Assembly (NCBI GenBank): GCA_020024515.1
Contig: JAHHTR010000034.1
Location: forward strand, 1 to 20,179
DNA: 20,179 nucleotides
From: Angelakisella sp.
GTDB taxonomy: Bacteria > Bacillota > Clostridia > Oscillospirales > Ruminococcaceae
Direction of reading: 5' to 3'
In this document: positions 1 through 7,672 of the stretch, piece by piece
Layout of the letters: each line of letters begins with the position of its first letter
Numbering within the stretch: position 1 is the first letter of the stretch
Notes under the pieces: generated by a model
Told to the model about the DNA's origin: nothing
Seen by the model: only the letters and a program-made list of their open reading frames with translations
Databases searched by the model: none
Translations under genes and position numbers: made by a program

Positions 1-785
1 AGCCAAATTTTAAAGTCACCATTGATTAGCAAATTAGGGTTACTAAATATATTATTAACTTCCGCTTTGGTATAAGCGCCAATCTGTGATGCAGTAACAC
101 TATGAGGGTTTAATTTACTGTTGGTATGATTTTTGATTTTATTGTTGATTAAAGTATTCACATTATCAATTTCATCTTTTGTATAACTCAACGTTTTAGG
201 ATACGCATAATCACCTCGCATTACATCATCATGATCTGTACCGAAATTTTTGTTAAAAGCTGTGTTTTTATTAAATTTATCTTCTTTTTTATTTATTTGT
301 TGCTGTAAGTCTTGTATATCTGCGACCGTAGCCACACCGGCAGGATCAGTTACTATTTCTACTTTTTCCACATTTTTCACAGTTGTTACGCATTTTACCA
401 AACAACTGGAAACAGAAACTCCATTATATGGCGAAATCCAATCCGCTACATTTGCACTACACGCCGCATACGCCACTTCGTTTGTACCGGTGGCTTTGGC
501 ATAAAGAACTATGGTTCTCATATAGTATCCGTTACTTAACTTATTGTTGTCTGCCATTCCTTCGACAGTTACCGCAGTATTTGATGTTTTGCTTACTTTT
601 GATATATTGATAGTTTGTCTCACACCGGAAAGAGTATCTGTTGTTAATTTAACAAGTTGAGAATCCGTATATTCCGTTTCGGAAAGCAAAAATTTTGTAA
701 ACTGAATATTTATATTATCTGCGAGCATTCCGGATATAAGATTACTGCCGCTTTCTGTAATAATCATTTGTCTAAATTCTGCCAT
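1..785 (-). CDS. phage tail fibre / tail-collar fibre protein, N-terminal part (C-terminus beyond window edge)
   Basis: The reading frame is open from ATG at 785 to the left edge (261 complete codons); no stop was found when each codon was read. AAGAAAGGCAGTG lies upstream at a suitable distance. The start MAEFRQMIITESGSNLISGM and the following roughly 160 residues, including GYYMRTIVLYA and an NGVSVSS segment, match the N-terminal domain of tail-collar fibre proteins in clostridial prophages (Phage_tail_fib/DUF3751 type), which attaches the fibre to the baseplate. A Q/K/N-rich linker begins near residue 160. Residues from about 250 read NLLINGDFKIW, the usual opening of a distal beta-sandwich in such fibres. 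The gene follows the DUF2313 gene by 20 bp, the expected place for a receptor-binding fibre. The receptor-binding tip is outside the window, so host range cannot be judged. Confidence 0.88.
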   Translation of the reverse strand, partial: MAEFRQMIITESGSNLISGMLADNINIQFTKFLLSETEYTDSQLVKLTTDTLSGVRQTINISKVSKTSNTAVTVEGMADNNKLSNGYYMRTIVLYAKATGTNEVAYAACSANVADWISPYNGVSVSSCLVKCVTTVKNVEKVEIVTDPAGVATVADIQDLQQQINKKEDKFNKNTAFNKNFGTDHDDVMRGDYAYPKTLSYTKDEIDNVNTLINNKIKNHTNSKLNPHSVTASQIGAYTKAEVNNIFSNPNLLINGDFKIW

Positions 786-805
786 TATTCGCACTGCCTT
801 TCTTA

Positions 806-1372
806 TTAATTTTTTGAATTATTCCGAACATCTGTCAGTTCAATAATATTTGTTATTACAATACCCATCGCTATATACATATTTCCTTTTGTCGTATAAT
901 TTAATTTGTTTTCTGTTTTCACTAAAATATTTGCAGGTAACATATTGTCAAGCAAATATTTCAATTCATCTGTCTGACCATATAATTCAAGATGAGTTAT
1001 AATTACAAGTTCATATTTTTTGAAGTTGGAAATAAGCGTGTAGTTATTTAAACCACAAAGAGTATCCATTTTGTTGATAAACATTCTCCAAGTATACGGT
1101 ATCATATCATTCCATCTGACCAATATTCTTGAAATTCTTGATTGCAATGTATCGTCAACAGAAGGCTCTATGTTAAGAAGTTTTTCAAATCTTGCGATAC
1201 CTTCAATATCCGATGTAACAATATATTGATTATTTTTTATTTTTTCGGCTTCATCGAAAAGAAATTGTAAGTCTGGATTTTCAGCCTCCATAATATTTTT
1301 TATTTCTCTATAACATTGAATAAACTGTGGTAGATAATCAATTAAATTAACTTTTCTTATTGTTTTATTCAT
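806..1372 (-). CDS. xkdU: XkdU-like baseplate/tail protein (DUF2313, YmfQ type)
   Basis: A protein of 188 residues in the position of PBSX xkdU/YmfQ, directly after the baseplate J gene. The N-terminus (IDYLPQFIQCYREIKNIMEAENPDL), a middle stretch on sequence reading and trimming of the sheet (GIARFEKLLNI, RNRI-like QSRISRILVRWND) and the C-terminal hydrophobic GMVI-like block fit the DUF2313 family, Mu gp48-like tail proteins that link the wedge to the fibre. The ATG at 1372 overlaps the end of the preceding gene by 8 bp, with GGTGGTG upstream, so translation is probably coupled. I am confident of the family from context and sequence; a detailed structural role is inference. Confidence 0.85.
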   Translation of the reverse strand: MNKTIRKVNLIDYLPQFIQCYREIKNIMEAENPDLQFLFDEAEKIKNNQYIVTSDIEGIARFEKLLNIEPSVDDTLQSRISRILVRWNDMIPYTWRMFINKMDTLCGLNNYTLISNFKKYELVIITHLELYGQTDELKYLLDNMLPANILVKTENKLNYTTKGNMYIAMGIVITNIIELTDVRNNSKN

Positions 1373-2429
1373 TTAATACACCACCAAACACAGGAATTTC
1401 ATACATACTCAATACGGAATTTGACTCTGTTCCGTTTATTTTTGTATTAATAATATCAACAATACCATTTATATTAAGTATTCTTGTTTCTATTTGACTT
1501 ATTCTGACTACTGATGCACTTTCATTAGCCCAATTTTTTCTTATTTCAAGCAAATATTCTTTAATGTTTTTTTCTATACTGTTTTTTAGCTGATTGAAAG
1601 AAAATCCCTCTTGAAATGTTATTGATGCAGAGATATTTATACTCTTTTTTTCTGCGCTTTTAACAGTGACTATGTGACCGATAGGAGCTATTCCGACACC
1701 TGTACCGTCTTTTGTTGGGTCAATTTCATTTTGAACAGTTTGAATCAAAGTAGAACTTGCAACATCAAATTCAGAATTAGTGATAGTAAGCAACACCGTT
1801 CCGCCACCATTCCAAACAGGCGTAACCTTTGTGCTGCCGACACCTGCAATGGCATTTGTTTTTTGAATATAGTCTTTCTTATTTCCTCCGTAAGCTTTTA
1901 TATCAAAAGTTTCAAAATATCTTTTTCTGATTTCTTCCGTATCTTCCTCGTCTTCTCCCGGTATCAACAGTTCTGTTATTTGAATAGTTTTCAGTCCATG
2001 AATGTAGTTAACTGGAATAAGGTTTCCAAAATACGAATTTCCCACAGAACCCACAGTTTCGCACATTATTTGATACTCATTGTCTTTGATTTTTTTTGTT
2101 ATTATATAATTTAATTCATTTAAAGAAAATCTTGCACCAATAGGTATATTTATATCAGAGGGTGTTGCTGTACATTTTAAAATTGCATTTGTTGCTGGAT
2201 AAGGAATTATACCTCTTTCTGCTACCCGCTGTATTAAATATTCTCTTGACGCTGTATCTCCAAAAGTTTCAAGCATTATGTTATTTAATTCAAAATACAT
2301 CATCATAAGTTCCATGGCGGCAGGTGCCAAAGCATCATATATTATTGAGCCTTCTCGCTTATCAATACTTGAAGATACTCTGTCAAGCATTCTTTGAAGA
2401 ATACTTTCATAACTTACATCTTCATACAT
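1365..2429 (-). CDS. xkdT: baseplate J-like wedge protein (XkdT type)
   Basis: A 354-residue protein with the classic Baseplate_J layout. The N-terminus has YESILQRMLDRV and DKREGSIIYDALAPAA, in which the R-E-G-S-x-x-x-D-A segment is the family signature. It continues with a middle beta domain (PIGARFSLNELNYII), then EDTEEIRKRYFE and AYGGNKKDYI, and a C-terminal VRISQIETRILNINGI stretch. The protein forms the wedge of a contractile-tail baseplate and triggers sheath contraction (family knowledge). The ATG directly abuts the TAA of the DUF2634 gene, and AAAGGACAG inside that gene's end serves as the ribosome binding site. Length agrees with PBSX XkdT. Confidence 0.95.
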   Translation of the reverse strand: MYEDVSYESILQRMLDRVSSSIDKREGSIIYDALAPAAMELMMMYFELNNIMLETFGDTASREYLIQRVAERGIIPYPATNAILKCTATPSDINIPIGARFSLNELNYIITKKIKDNEYQIMCETVGSVGNSYFGNLIPVNYIHGLKTIQITELLIPGEDEEDTEEIRKRYFETFDIKAYGGNKKDYIQKTNAIAGVGSTKVTPVWNGGGTVLLTITNSEFDVASSTLIQTVQNEIDPTKDGTGVGIAPIGHIVTVKSAEKKSINISASITFQEGFSFNQLKNSIEKNIKEYLLEIRKNWANESASVVRISQIETRILNINGIVDIINTKINGTESNSVLSMYEIPVFGGVLNE

Positions 2430-2834
2430 TTATATAATCACTGTCCTTTCGGCTTGTATGTCACCGTATATTGTGTGAACAGTAAAAGTAACTTTTACTG
2501 TTCGTTTTACAGAAGTATCAAAATCGAAGTTATCTGCAAATATGATTCTGTCATCTTGAAGTAAGGCTTCCGTTATCCTTCTTTTGAGTTCAGGGCATAC
2601 ATAAGTTACAGGTTCACCCAATAAATCAGCAAGTTCTATCCCATAGTTTTTTGAGTAGATGATGTATTGATATCTTTCTGTATTTAGAATTTTATATATA
2701 ACCTGTCGCATTGCATTAAGTTCATCACAATAACCGGTAATGATATTATGCTTAATGTCCATTTTATAGTTTTTACAGGGCTGTTCTTCCAGCTCCAAAT
2801 CAGTTGACAAAATATTATTTGTTTTTGGTATCAC
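2430..2834 (-). CDS. xkdS: XkdS-like baseplate protein (DUF2634, gp25-like lysozyme fold)
   Basis: A protein of 134 residues with a GTG start. GTGA overlaps the TGA of the preceding gene by 4 bp, indicating coupled translation. The sequence has the DUF2634 pattern: an N-terminal stretch of unstructured type, then AMRQVIYKILNTERYQYIIYSKNYG, GIELADLLGEP and a final FTVHTIYGDIQAE beta-strand region. DUF2634 proteins are the PBSX equivalents of T4 gp25, a baseplate component that nucleates sheath polymerisation. Position between the DUF2577 and baseplate J genes is the standard xkdR-xkdS-xkdT order. Confidence 0.92.
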   Translation of the reverse strand: MIPKTNNILSTDLELEEQPCKNYKMDIKHNIITGYCDELNAMRQVIYKILNTERYQYIIYSKNYGIELADLLGEPVTYVCPELKRRITEALLQDDRIIFADNFDFDTSVKRTVKVTFTVHTIYGDIQAERTVII

Positions 2835-3193
2835 AGTTTCACCACCCTGTCAAGAACCAAATACTTTTGACCACCGTACTGTTTTAATAAAATAACTTCA
2901 TCACCGACTTTTAAAGCATTATGTATTATAAGTTTTTTTTGCCCTTTTATTTGATGTTTATGTATCGTAGGTTCTTTGCTGTTTTCTGTTTCCCACTCCA
3001 TAGTTATATCTGTTTCATAATCGGTTACATTTCTTGATAAAACAAGTTGAGCCACACCAAGTGTCATTTTTTGTTCAACCAAAATTTTTAACGGTGAAAT
3101 ACTTGTGACTTTACCAAAACAAAAATCAGTCGGTTGTCCTGATTCTATCGCTTCTTTCGCCGCTTTTTTAATGGCAATTAAAAGGTCCGTCAT
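2831..3193 (-). CDS. xkdR: XkdR-like baseplate/hub protein (DUF2577)
   Basis: From ATG 3193 the product is 120 residues beginning MTDLLIAIKKAAKEAIES. A GTG at 3211 is also in frame, but it sits only 2 nt from the AGGGG motif and would overlap the previous gene's end, whereas the ATG follows that gene's TAA by one base and matches the usual family N-terminus. DUF2577 features are FGKVTSISPLKILVEQKMTL, a central NVTDYETDI and the C-terminal ALKVGDEVILLKQYGGQKYLVLDR, typical of a small OB-like fold. It probably sits at the central spike/hub of the baseplate (inference from PBSX order). The only doubt is which of the two starts is used. Confidence 0.9.
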   Translation of the reverse strand: MTDLLIAIKKAAKEAIESGQPTDFCFGKVTSISPLKILVEQKMTLGVAQLVLSRNVTDYETDITMEWETENSKEPTIHKHQIKGQKKLIIHNALKVGDEVILLKQYGGQKYLVLDRVVKL

Positions 3194-3194
3194 A

Positions 3195-4160
3195 TTAAGC
3201 AATAAACTCACCGCCCCTCAATGTTAGTGTCATAAAATGCTCACTCTCTTTAAATTCGTGCTTGCATTTTTCCACAAGCATTAAATTTTGCAGTTTAATA
3301 TCTCCTAAATCAAGAATTGCAACTACTGTCATACCTGCGCGTACTCTCGTATCGCCAAAGGCGTTTTTTATACTCAAATTCCTTGTCTTTTTGTTGTAGA
3401 GCGACAATAACGCGTCTGCTTTCGCTTGACCGTTTTCGCCTTTTTTCAGTGTGTCAAAGTATTGCAAAACACCCCAATTGTTCATATTCTTTGAGTCTTG
3501 CGCTATGTATACTTCTCTTACGCTTGTATCTTCATTGTCATAAGTTAATTTAATTCTGTTGTATGTGTTATCATCGATGGATGAAGTATAATCAAAGTTT
3601 TCGCCTGTTTCTTCGTCAATCAGTAGGTTAAGACGCATATTATCTATACCTTTAAGTGTTATTTTACCGAAATCATCATACATTACATACATATAAGACT
3701 TATTTTGCAAGGTTAAATCAAGCGCATTTTGAATAATATCAAATAATGATATATTCGCTTCTATCCTTGACGCAATCTTAAAGCCTGTATCTTCGAGATA
3801 GCCTGTTTGCATTTGAAAGTCCGAGGCTATCATCTCAATAACTTCGCCTGCTGTCTTGTTTTCATAAACATAGGTATCTTTGTTTTTAAGATATCGTAAC
3901 TGGTCATAGGCTGTTACTGTTAGTAAATTTTCTTTGTTTCTTTTTAGCTTAAATATAAATCCATAGAATATATTCGTATCATTAACTTTCAATCTGATTG
4001 CATCACCCTCTGTAATTTCCAAAAGGTTATCTTTTACTACCTTAAATTCCAACTGTCCGGGAGCGCCTTTTCTTTCGGTTGTCCATACTATTCCTTCCTG
4101 TACAGCGGGTATATACACCTGTTTACCGTGCTGTATTAAAAGTTCAATATTTACATTCAT
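3195..4160 (-). CDS. xkdQ: XkdQ-like tail hub protein (gp27/gpD-like)
   Basis: A 321-residue protein of the XkdQ/YqbQ family, the hub that joins the tail tube to the baseplate (related to Mu gp44 and T4 gp27). Visible marks are the N-terminal VWTTERKGAPGQLEFKVVKD, in which R-K-G-x-P-x-x-L is the family hallmark. This is followed by EGDAIRLKVNDTNIFYGFIF, then LLTVTAYDQLRYLKNKDTYVY near residues 80-100, and a C-terminal MLVEKCKHEFKESEHFMTLTL. The ATG at 4160 overlaps nothing and lies 3 bp after the TGA of the preceding gene, with GGGAGTG inside that gene's end as ribosome binding site. Length is normal for the family. Confidence 0.93.
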   Translation of the reverse strand: MNVNIELLIQHGKQVYIPAVQEGIVWTTERKGAPGQLEFKVVKDNLLEITEGDAIRLKVNDTNIFYGFIFKLKRNKENLLTVTAYDQLRYLKNKDTYVYENKTAGEVIEMIASDFQMQTGYLEDTGFKIASRIEANISLFDIIQNALDLTLQNKSYMYVMYDDFGKITLKGIDNMRLNLLIDEETGENFDYTSSIDDNTYNRIKLTYDNEDTSVREVYIAQDSKNMNNWGVLQYFDTLKKGENGQAKADALLSLYNKKTRNLSIKNAFGDTRVRAGMTVVAILDLGDIKLQNLMLVEKCKHEFKESEHFMTLTLRGGEFIA

Positions 4161-4163
4161 TTT

Positions 4164-4868
4164 TCACACTCCCTGAATGCTTGAAGCCGTTACCCAACCA
4201 AGCCAAGCCCCACTGAGCGTAGTGACGTGGTATGGGTGACTGCCCTTCATATTTATGAAATTAACTTTCCCTTTGTAGTTCGTTTTGGTCTGTCCCGCCC
4301 CGTTTCCGAAACTGTCACGATGAAGTCTGCCGTTTACTATAACATCTGAACCTATGCCTATTTTATCGGAATTTGAGGTTCTTGGCTTTGCCATTTTCTT
4401 TGAAACTTTTGGCTTTGCGCTTACGAATGTAACATTGCAGATTTTCGTCCCATAGTCCTTATATTGTTTCAATGTGACGGAAGCTATAATATCAAACCCT
4501 TCTTTTCTGTCCTCTTTAATATCATAATTTTCAAGTGATACTTTGATATTCGTATCAAAAAGCATTTTCCCGTCCGGAAAAGTCCTTGTCACAATGAATT
4601 GAAACGGTTTTTTGCCTGCTTTAAGTTTTTCAAGCTCATCAATATAAGTTTTTGCCTTCTGAAAATCTGATTTATAGGTAGCGAACGGATATTTTACGTT
4701 TGGCAAAAGCAAGTCAAAACTTATATCCGTAAGTCCCGCTTGCTTTAATATATTTATTTCACCTCCATTCATTAATGTCATAGTTTTATTTTTATTGTTA
4801 ATTTTAATTTGTAATTTTGAGGGCGCTATCGGACATAAGATCTTACCCAAATAAAAATAATAAGCCAC
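4164..4868 (-). CDS. xkdP: XkdP-like tail protein with C-terminal SH3-like domain instead of LysM
   Basis: A 234-residue protein with a GTG start that shares its G with the TAG of the tape measure gene (TAGTG junction). Residues 1-145 match the XkdP core: YFYLGKILCPIAPSKLQIKI, TMTLMNGGEINILKQAGLTDI and a final GFDIIASVTLKQYKDYGTK. B. subtilis XkdP ends in a LysM motif; I see no LysM here. After a basic linker (150-170), residues 172-230 read as a small beta domain (SDVIVNGRLHRDSFGNGAG, then HPYHVTTLSGAWLGWV). It resembles the SH3-like wall-binding tails found in clostridial phage tail proteins and lysins. It probably forms part of the baseplate hub and may touch peptidoglycan; that second role is inference. 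Confidence 0.85.
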   Translation of the reverse strand: MAYYFYLGKILCPIAPSKLQIKINNKNKTMTLMNGGEINILKQAGLTDISFDLLLPNVKYPFATYKSDFQKAKTYIDELEKLKAGKKPFQFIVTRTFPDGKMLFDTNIKVSLENYDIKEDRKEGFDIIASVTLKQYKDYGTKICNVTFVSAKPKVSKKMAKPRTSNSDKIGIGSDVIVNGRLHRDSFGNGAGQTKTNYKGKVNFINMKGSHPYHVTTLSGAWLGWVTASSIQGV

Positions 4869-6976
4869 TATTCATGCACCCCTTCCGCTATTTTTTCCAT
4901 TGCCTCATTTACTCCTGTCGCCAAATAGTCCACCATTCCGTCTAAGTCCATATCAGACGATACGTTGTTTACTATACCTCCCATATCAACCTTAATTTCC
5001 GCAGTTGTAAATCTGTTTATTACATCTGTTTCGGCTATATCTCGCAGATATTTAAGGTCTTCGCCTGTTATATCCATTGAATCCGCCATTGAACCAGTAT
5101 TGCCAGCAGTTTCCGCAATATTTACAGGTATATTATCCATATCATCATAGCCACTGGCAATTCCGTTACCGCCAAAACTTAAAAAATCAGATGTTTTATC
5201 CATTACACCGTCGCCCCATGACGCTCCCATGTTAAAAGCATTTGATACCCAACCGTCCTGAAATGTATCAAAAGTATTAAATCCTTTATTAAAAGCATCG
5301 CCGATAGACTGATATTCTCTTTTGCTGTCAAGCGCTGTTTGTGACTTTTTGGCATATTCATCTGCTTTTGCGCTTATTCCCGAATAATCAAACTCTATAA
5401 ACGGAAGTTTATTGAGAGCCACGCAAATTCCCTCGATAACAGATAATCCTGTTGCCAGTAAGCCATAAAAAAACGATTGTATATTGCAAATGGCATTATG
5501 AAACGCAGTAATCATATTTGAACAGAGGGCGGATATTGAGTATCCTATACCAATAAATACATTTGCAACCGCAAGCCCTAAGTTTTTGAAAAACTGTATA
5601 GTAACATTAACTCCGCCTGTGATAACTCCAAAGCCTGTATTCGCAACGCCTGTCCATTTTGCTATTGCGGCGCACAAAGCGTATATAATGGCTATTAACG
5701 CAACTATTGCAATAGCAATCCAAGTAATAGGACAAGCATACAATGCACCATTTAACCCCATTTGTGCCGCTGTTGCCGATATTGTCGCACGGGTACTCAA
5801 AGCTGTTGCGGTTACATATATAAATTGCGCGCCTGCTAAAATACCTTTTGCTGTTGCACTTGCCAGTTCCATACCTTTAACGATAGCAAGATGTCCGGCA
5901 TATATTGCCAGTGCCACAATAATGCCATATATAATAGGACTGATAATCGACCAGTTTTCACCGATAAAATTTCCAACGCTGACAGTGGCATTTAATATAT
6001 TTGCCAAACATAACGCCACTGTCGAAAGAGAATTGACAGCATTGTTTGCAAACGTCTGAAAACTTTTATTATTCGCCATTTCATTAATTTTCGTCAAAAC
6101 AGGCTGAAACTTCATTAATGCGGTATTTTTTATTGATGTCCATATTTGACTCCACGTCATAGGCATACTTTCAAATTTTGCATTGGTTTCTTCCGTTGCG
6201 CTAAGCAGAGCATTTTTAACAATGTCAGCTGTAAGCTGTCCTTCTGCCGCCATAGACCTTATAGAACCGATAGGCGCATCCAAATATTTGGCAATAGCCT
6301 GTATAATTGTCGGCGCTTGCTCAAAGACACTGTTTAATTCTTCACCACGGAGAACACCTGAACTCATAGCCTGTGTCAACTGTAACATAGCCGCATTAAT
6401 ACCGTCTTGCGATGTTCCGGCAATGGCAAACTGTTTGTTTAATTGTTCGGTAAAGGCTATAAGCTCCGCATTACTCTTAAAAGCATCTTTTCCCATAATA
6501 CCCATTTTCGCCACCGCATCGGCGCTGCCTTGGTATGAACCCCTTGAACGTTGCGCGGACTGATATATCATTTGTTGAAGTTCTTCGGTAGTCTGTAAGC
6601 CGTCATTCATCATATTAAGCCTTGCTGTAGTCTGCGTCATCATATCAGATGTACCGATTGCCTTAATTACAGTTTGAACAGAAGCGTAGGCGGCGGCAAA
6701 CTTTCCGATTTTGCCGAGCAGTCCGTCTGTCTTTTTTACACTTCTCTCAACCGCTTCTGTATAATTATCCTGTTCCTGCGCTAACTTAACCAGTTGTTCT
6801 TGCACAACAGTTATTGATTGTTTGGCAAGTTTTATTTTTGAAGTGTCAAAACTTTCATTCATTGATTTTTCAACAGAGTAAAAAACCGAACATACATTGT
6901 CTAATGCTGATACCATATTATTGATAGGCGCCGAAACCTTATCTATTAATTGAATTGAAGTCATAATACTTCCCAT
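4868..6976 (-). CDS. tail tape measure protein
   Basis: The product is 702 residues and sets tail length. ATG 6976 is preferred to an in-frame ATG 12 bp later because GAAAGGCGGTG lies at proper distance. Residues about 1-85 are helical and likely coiled coil (EKSMNESFD, QEQLVKLAQEQDN). About 90-300 match the tape-measure N-terminal domain (TIGR02675/TMP_3 type), including QRSRGSYQGSADAVAKMGI, MSSGVLRGEELNSVFEQAP and MTWSQIWTSIKN. Hydrophobic segments near 343-362 and 412-436 could span the host membrane during DNA injection. The C-terminus is Gly/Asp-rich. At roughly 1.5 angstrom per residue the length predicts a short tail of about 100 nm (rule of thumb, not measured). It follows the frameshifted chaperone gene in the standard order. 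Confidence 0.95.
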   Translation of the reverse strand: MGSIMTSIQLIDKVSAPINNMVSALDNVCSVFYSVEKSMNESFDTSKIKLAKQSITVVQEQLVKLAQEQDNYTEAVERSVKKTDGLLGKIGKFAAAYASVQTVIKAIGTSDMMTQTTARLNMMNDGLQTTEELQQMIYQSAQRSRGSYQGSADAVAKMGIMGKDAFKSNAELIAFTEQLNKQFAIAGTSQDGINAAMLQLTQAMSSGVLRGEELNSVFEQAPTIIQAIAKYLDAPIGSIRSMAAEGQLTADIVKNALLSATEETNAKFESMPMTWSQIWTSIKNTALMKFQPVLTKINEMANNKSFQTFANNAVNSLSTVALCLANILNATVSVGNFIGENWSIISPIIYGIIVALAIYAGHLAIVKGMELASATAKGILAGAQFIYVTATALSTRATISATAAQMGLNGALYACPITWIAIAIVALIAIIYALCAAIAKWTGVANTGFGVITGGVNVTIQFFKNLGLAVANVFIGIGYSISALCSNMITAFHNAICNIQSFFYGLLATGLSVIEGICVALNKLPFIEFDYSGISAKADEYAKKSQTALDSKREYQSIGDAFNKGFNTFDTFQDGWVSNAFNMGASWGDGVMDKTSDFLSFGGNGIASGYDDMDNIPVNIAETAGNTGSMADSMDITGEDLKYLRDIAETDVINRFTTAEIKVDMGGIVNNVSSDMDLDGMVDYLATGVNEAMEKIAEGVHE

Positions 6977-7040
6977 TTATACTTCACCGCCTTTCTTAAT
7001 ATAAAGTAAATTGCAGTAAACATAATTTAAACTGTCAATG
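6977..7040 (-). other. short gap between chaperone extension and tape measure gene
   Basis: These 64 bp separate the TGA of the -1 frame extension (7041) from the tape measure ATG (6976). They carry the tape measure ribosome binding site (GAAAGGCGGTG). They are open in one further frame from 7048, which ends with a TAA directly against the tape measure ATG, but that frame has no ATG, GTG or TTG start. A TTGACA at 7033-7038 has no -10 box at suitable distance, so I do not call a promoter. Confidence 0.5.
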
Positions 7041-7220
7041 TCATTTTTTCACCTTTGCTTTCTTTGTGGCTTCCTTTTCTTTGTCAATTCTGATTTGAAT
7101 TGAGGCTATAACAAAAGCTTTTTCCTGTTCGTCCATATTTAAAAAAACAGAAGGTAAGATGTGGAGTTTCTGCAATGCGAAATGCGCGAACGCAGACTCA
7201 ACATCTCCTTCTGTTATTAG
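7041..7220 (-). CDS. -1 frame extension of tail assembly chaperone (T-like part of the fusion)
   Basis: Fifty-nine codons plus TGA are open in the -1 frame starting at the C of the slippery AAAAAAC. They encode LITEGDVESAFAHF, then LPSVFLNMDEQEKAFVIASI and a lysine-rich end (KEKEATKKAKVKK). The segment has no ribosome binding site and start of its own that would give this frame; the ATG at 7204 belongs to another frame. M-D-E-x-E-K-A-F-V-I-A-S-I-x-I-R-I is the kind of sequence found in downstream chaperone segments of clostridial prophages (from memory). The product is inferred to be a fusion of 143 + 59 = 202 residues made by ribosomal frameshifting, the longer chaperone that binds the tape measure protein. 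Confidence 0.85.
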   Translation of the reverse strand, partial: LITEGDVESAFAHFALQKLHILPSVFLNMDEQEKAFVIASIQIRIDKEKEATKKAKVKK

Positions 7221-7226
7221 TTTTTT
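7148..7226 (-). promoter_or_regulatory. programmed -1 ribosomal frameshift signal (AAAAAAC slippery site plus hairpin)
   Basis: In the chaperone frame the end reads GCA AAA AAC TAA, so A-AAA-AAC (7226 to 7220) fits the X-XXY-YYZ rule exactly. The stop codon follows at once. After a 6-nt spacer a long hairpin starts at 7213. Its arms pair as CAGAAGG/CCTTCTG (7), AGATGT/ACATCT (6), GAGT/ACTC (4) and CTGC/GCAG (4), about 21 pairs, with a U-C mismatch and two small bulges. The loop lies between 7192 and 7173. Spacer length and stem size are those of known -1 stimulators. This arrangement in the gene before the tape measure is a conserved property of tailed phages. Confidence 0.9.
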
Positions 7227-7648
7227 GCTTCTTCCACCTTGTTTTCCATTGTTGTGTTAAATCCGTTGAAATTTTGAACAAATGTCGCAAAGTCATTGTA
7301 TTCGCCCGGATCGTCAATCATTTCTTTCAAAAGTTCATCGGGAGTCTTAACATCATAAGAGTCCTGCAAATCCTTATCATAAAGATTAGGCTCTACCACA
7401 CACGCGCAAATCATTTTAGCGATATATTTTGAAGTGTTGAGTTTCGGTCTGTATACGTTTGGCTTACCTGTAACTGGAACATCTACCATACATTCATCTT
7501 GGATTGCTTCATTCTCCCGTGTTGACAAAGGTCTGACAGTCCAATCCAATGGTATACCGCTTTCATCAACAAGGGATTTTGTCGCCTTGTATGTAGTGTT
7601 CCCCCGTACTTTCTTGTTTCGTTTCATAAATTGGCTGAAATTTGACAT
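7217..7648 (-). CDS. xkdN: tail assembly chaperone (XkdN-like), zero-frame product
   Basis: A protein of 143 residues of the XkdN/Phage_TAC type that coats the tape measure protein while the tube polymerises. The N-terminus FSQFMKRNKKVRGNTTYKAT, then DWTVRPLSTRENEAIQDECM (residues about 35-54), YIAKMICACVVEPNL and the C-terminal GEYNDFATFVQNFNGF fit this family. AGAGAGG precedes the ATG at 7648. The gene lies between the tube and tape measure genes. It ends in a slippery heptamer, so a minority of ribosomes should make the 202-residue extended form; the ratio of the two is normally important for tail assembly (family knowledge). Confidence 0.93.
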   Translation of the reverse strand: MSNFSQFMKRNKKVRGNTTYKATKSLVDESGIPLDWTVRPLSTRENEAIQDECMVDVPVTGKPNVYRPKLNTSKYIAKMICACVVEPNLYDKDLQDSYDVKTPDELLKEMIDDPGEYNDFATFVQNFNGFNTTMENKVEEAKN

Positions 7649-7672
7649 ATTTAATCCTCTCTTTTCTTAAAA

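Noticed and set aside
5586..6563. Long open frames on the plus strand opposite the tape measure gene
   Set aside because: They are antisense shadows of a clear tape measure gene, have no ribosome binding sites in register and their products look like back-translations of its codons.
7033..7038. TTGACA on the minus strand before the tape measure gene
   Set aside because: No -10 box within 15-19 bp; the nearest TATATT is 29 bp away.
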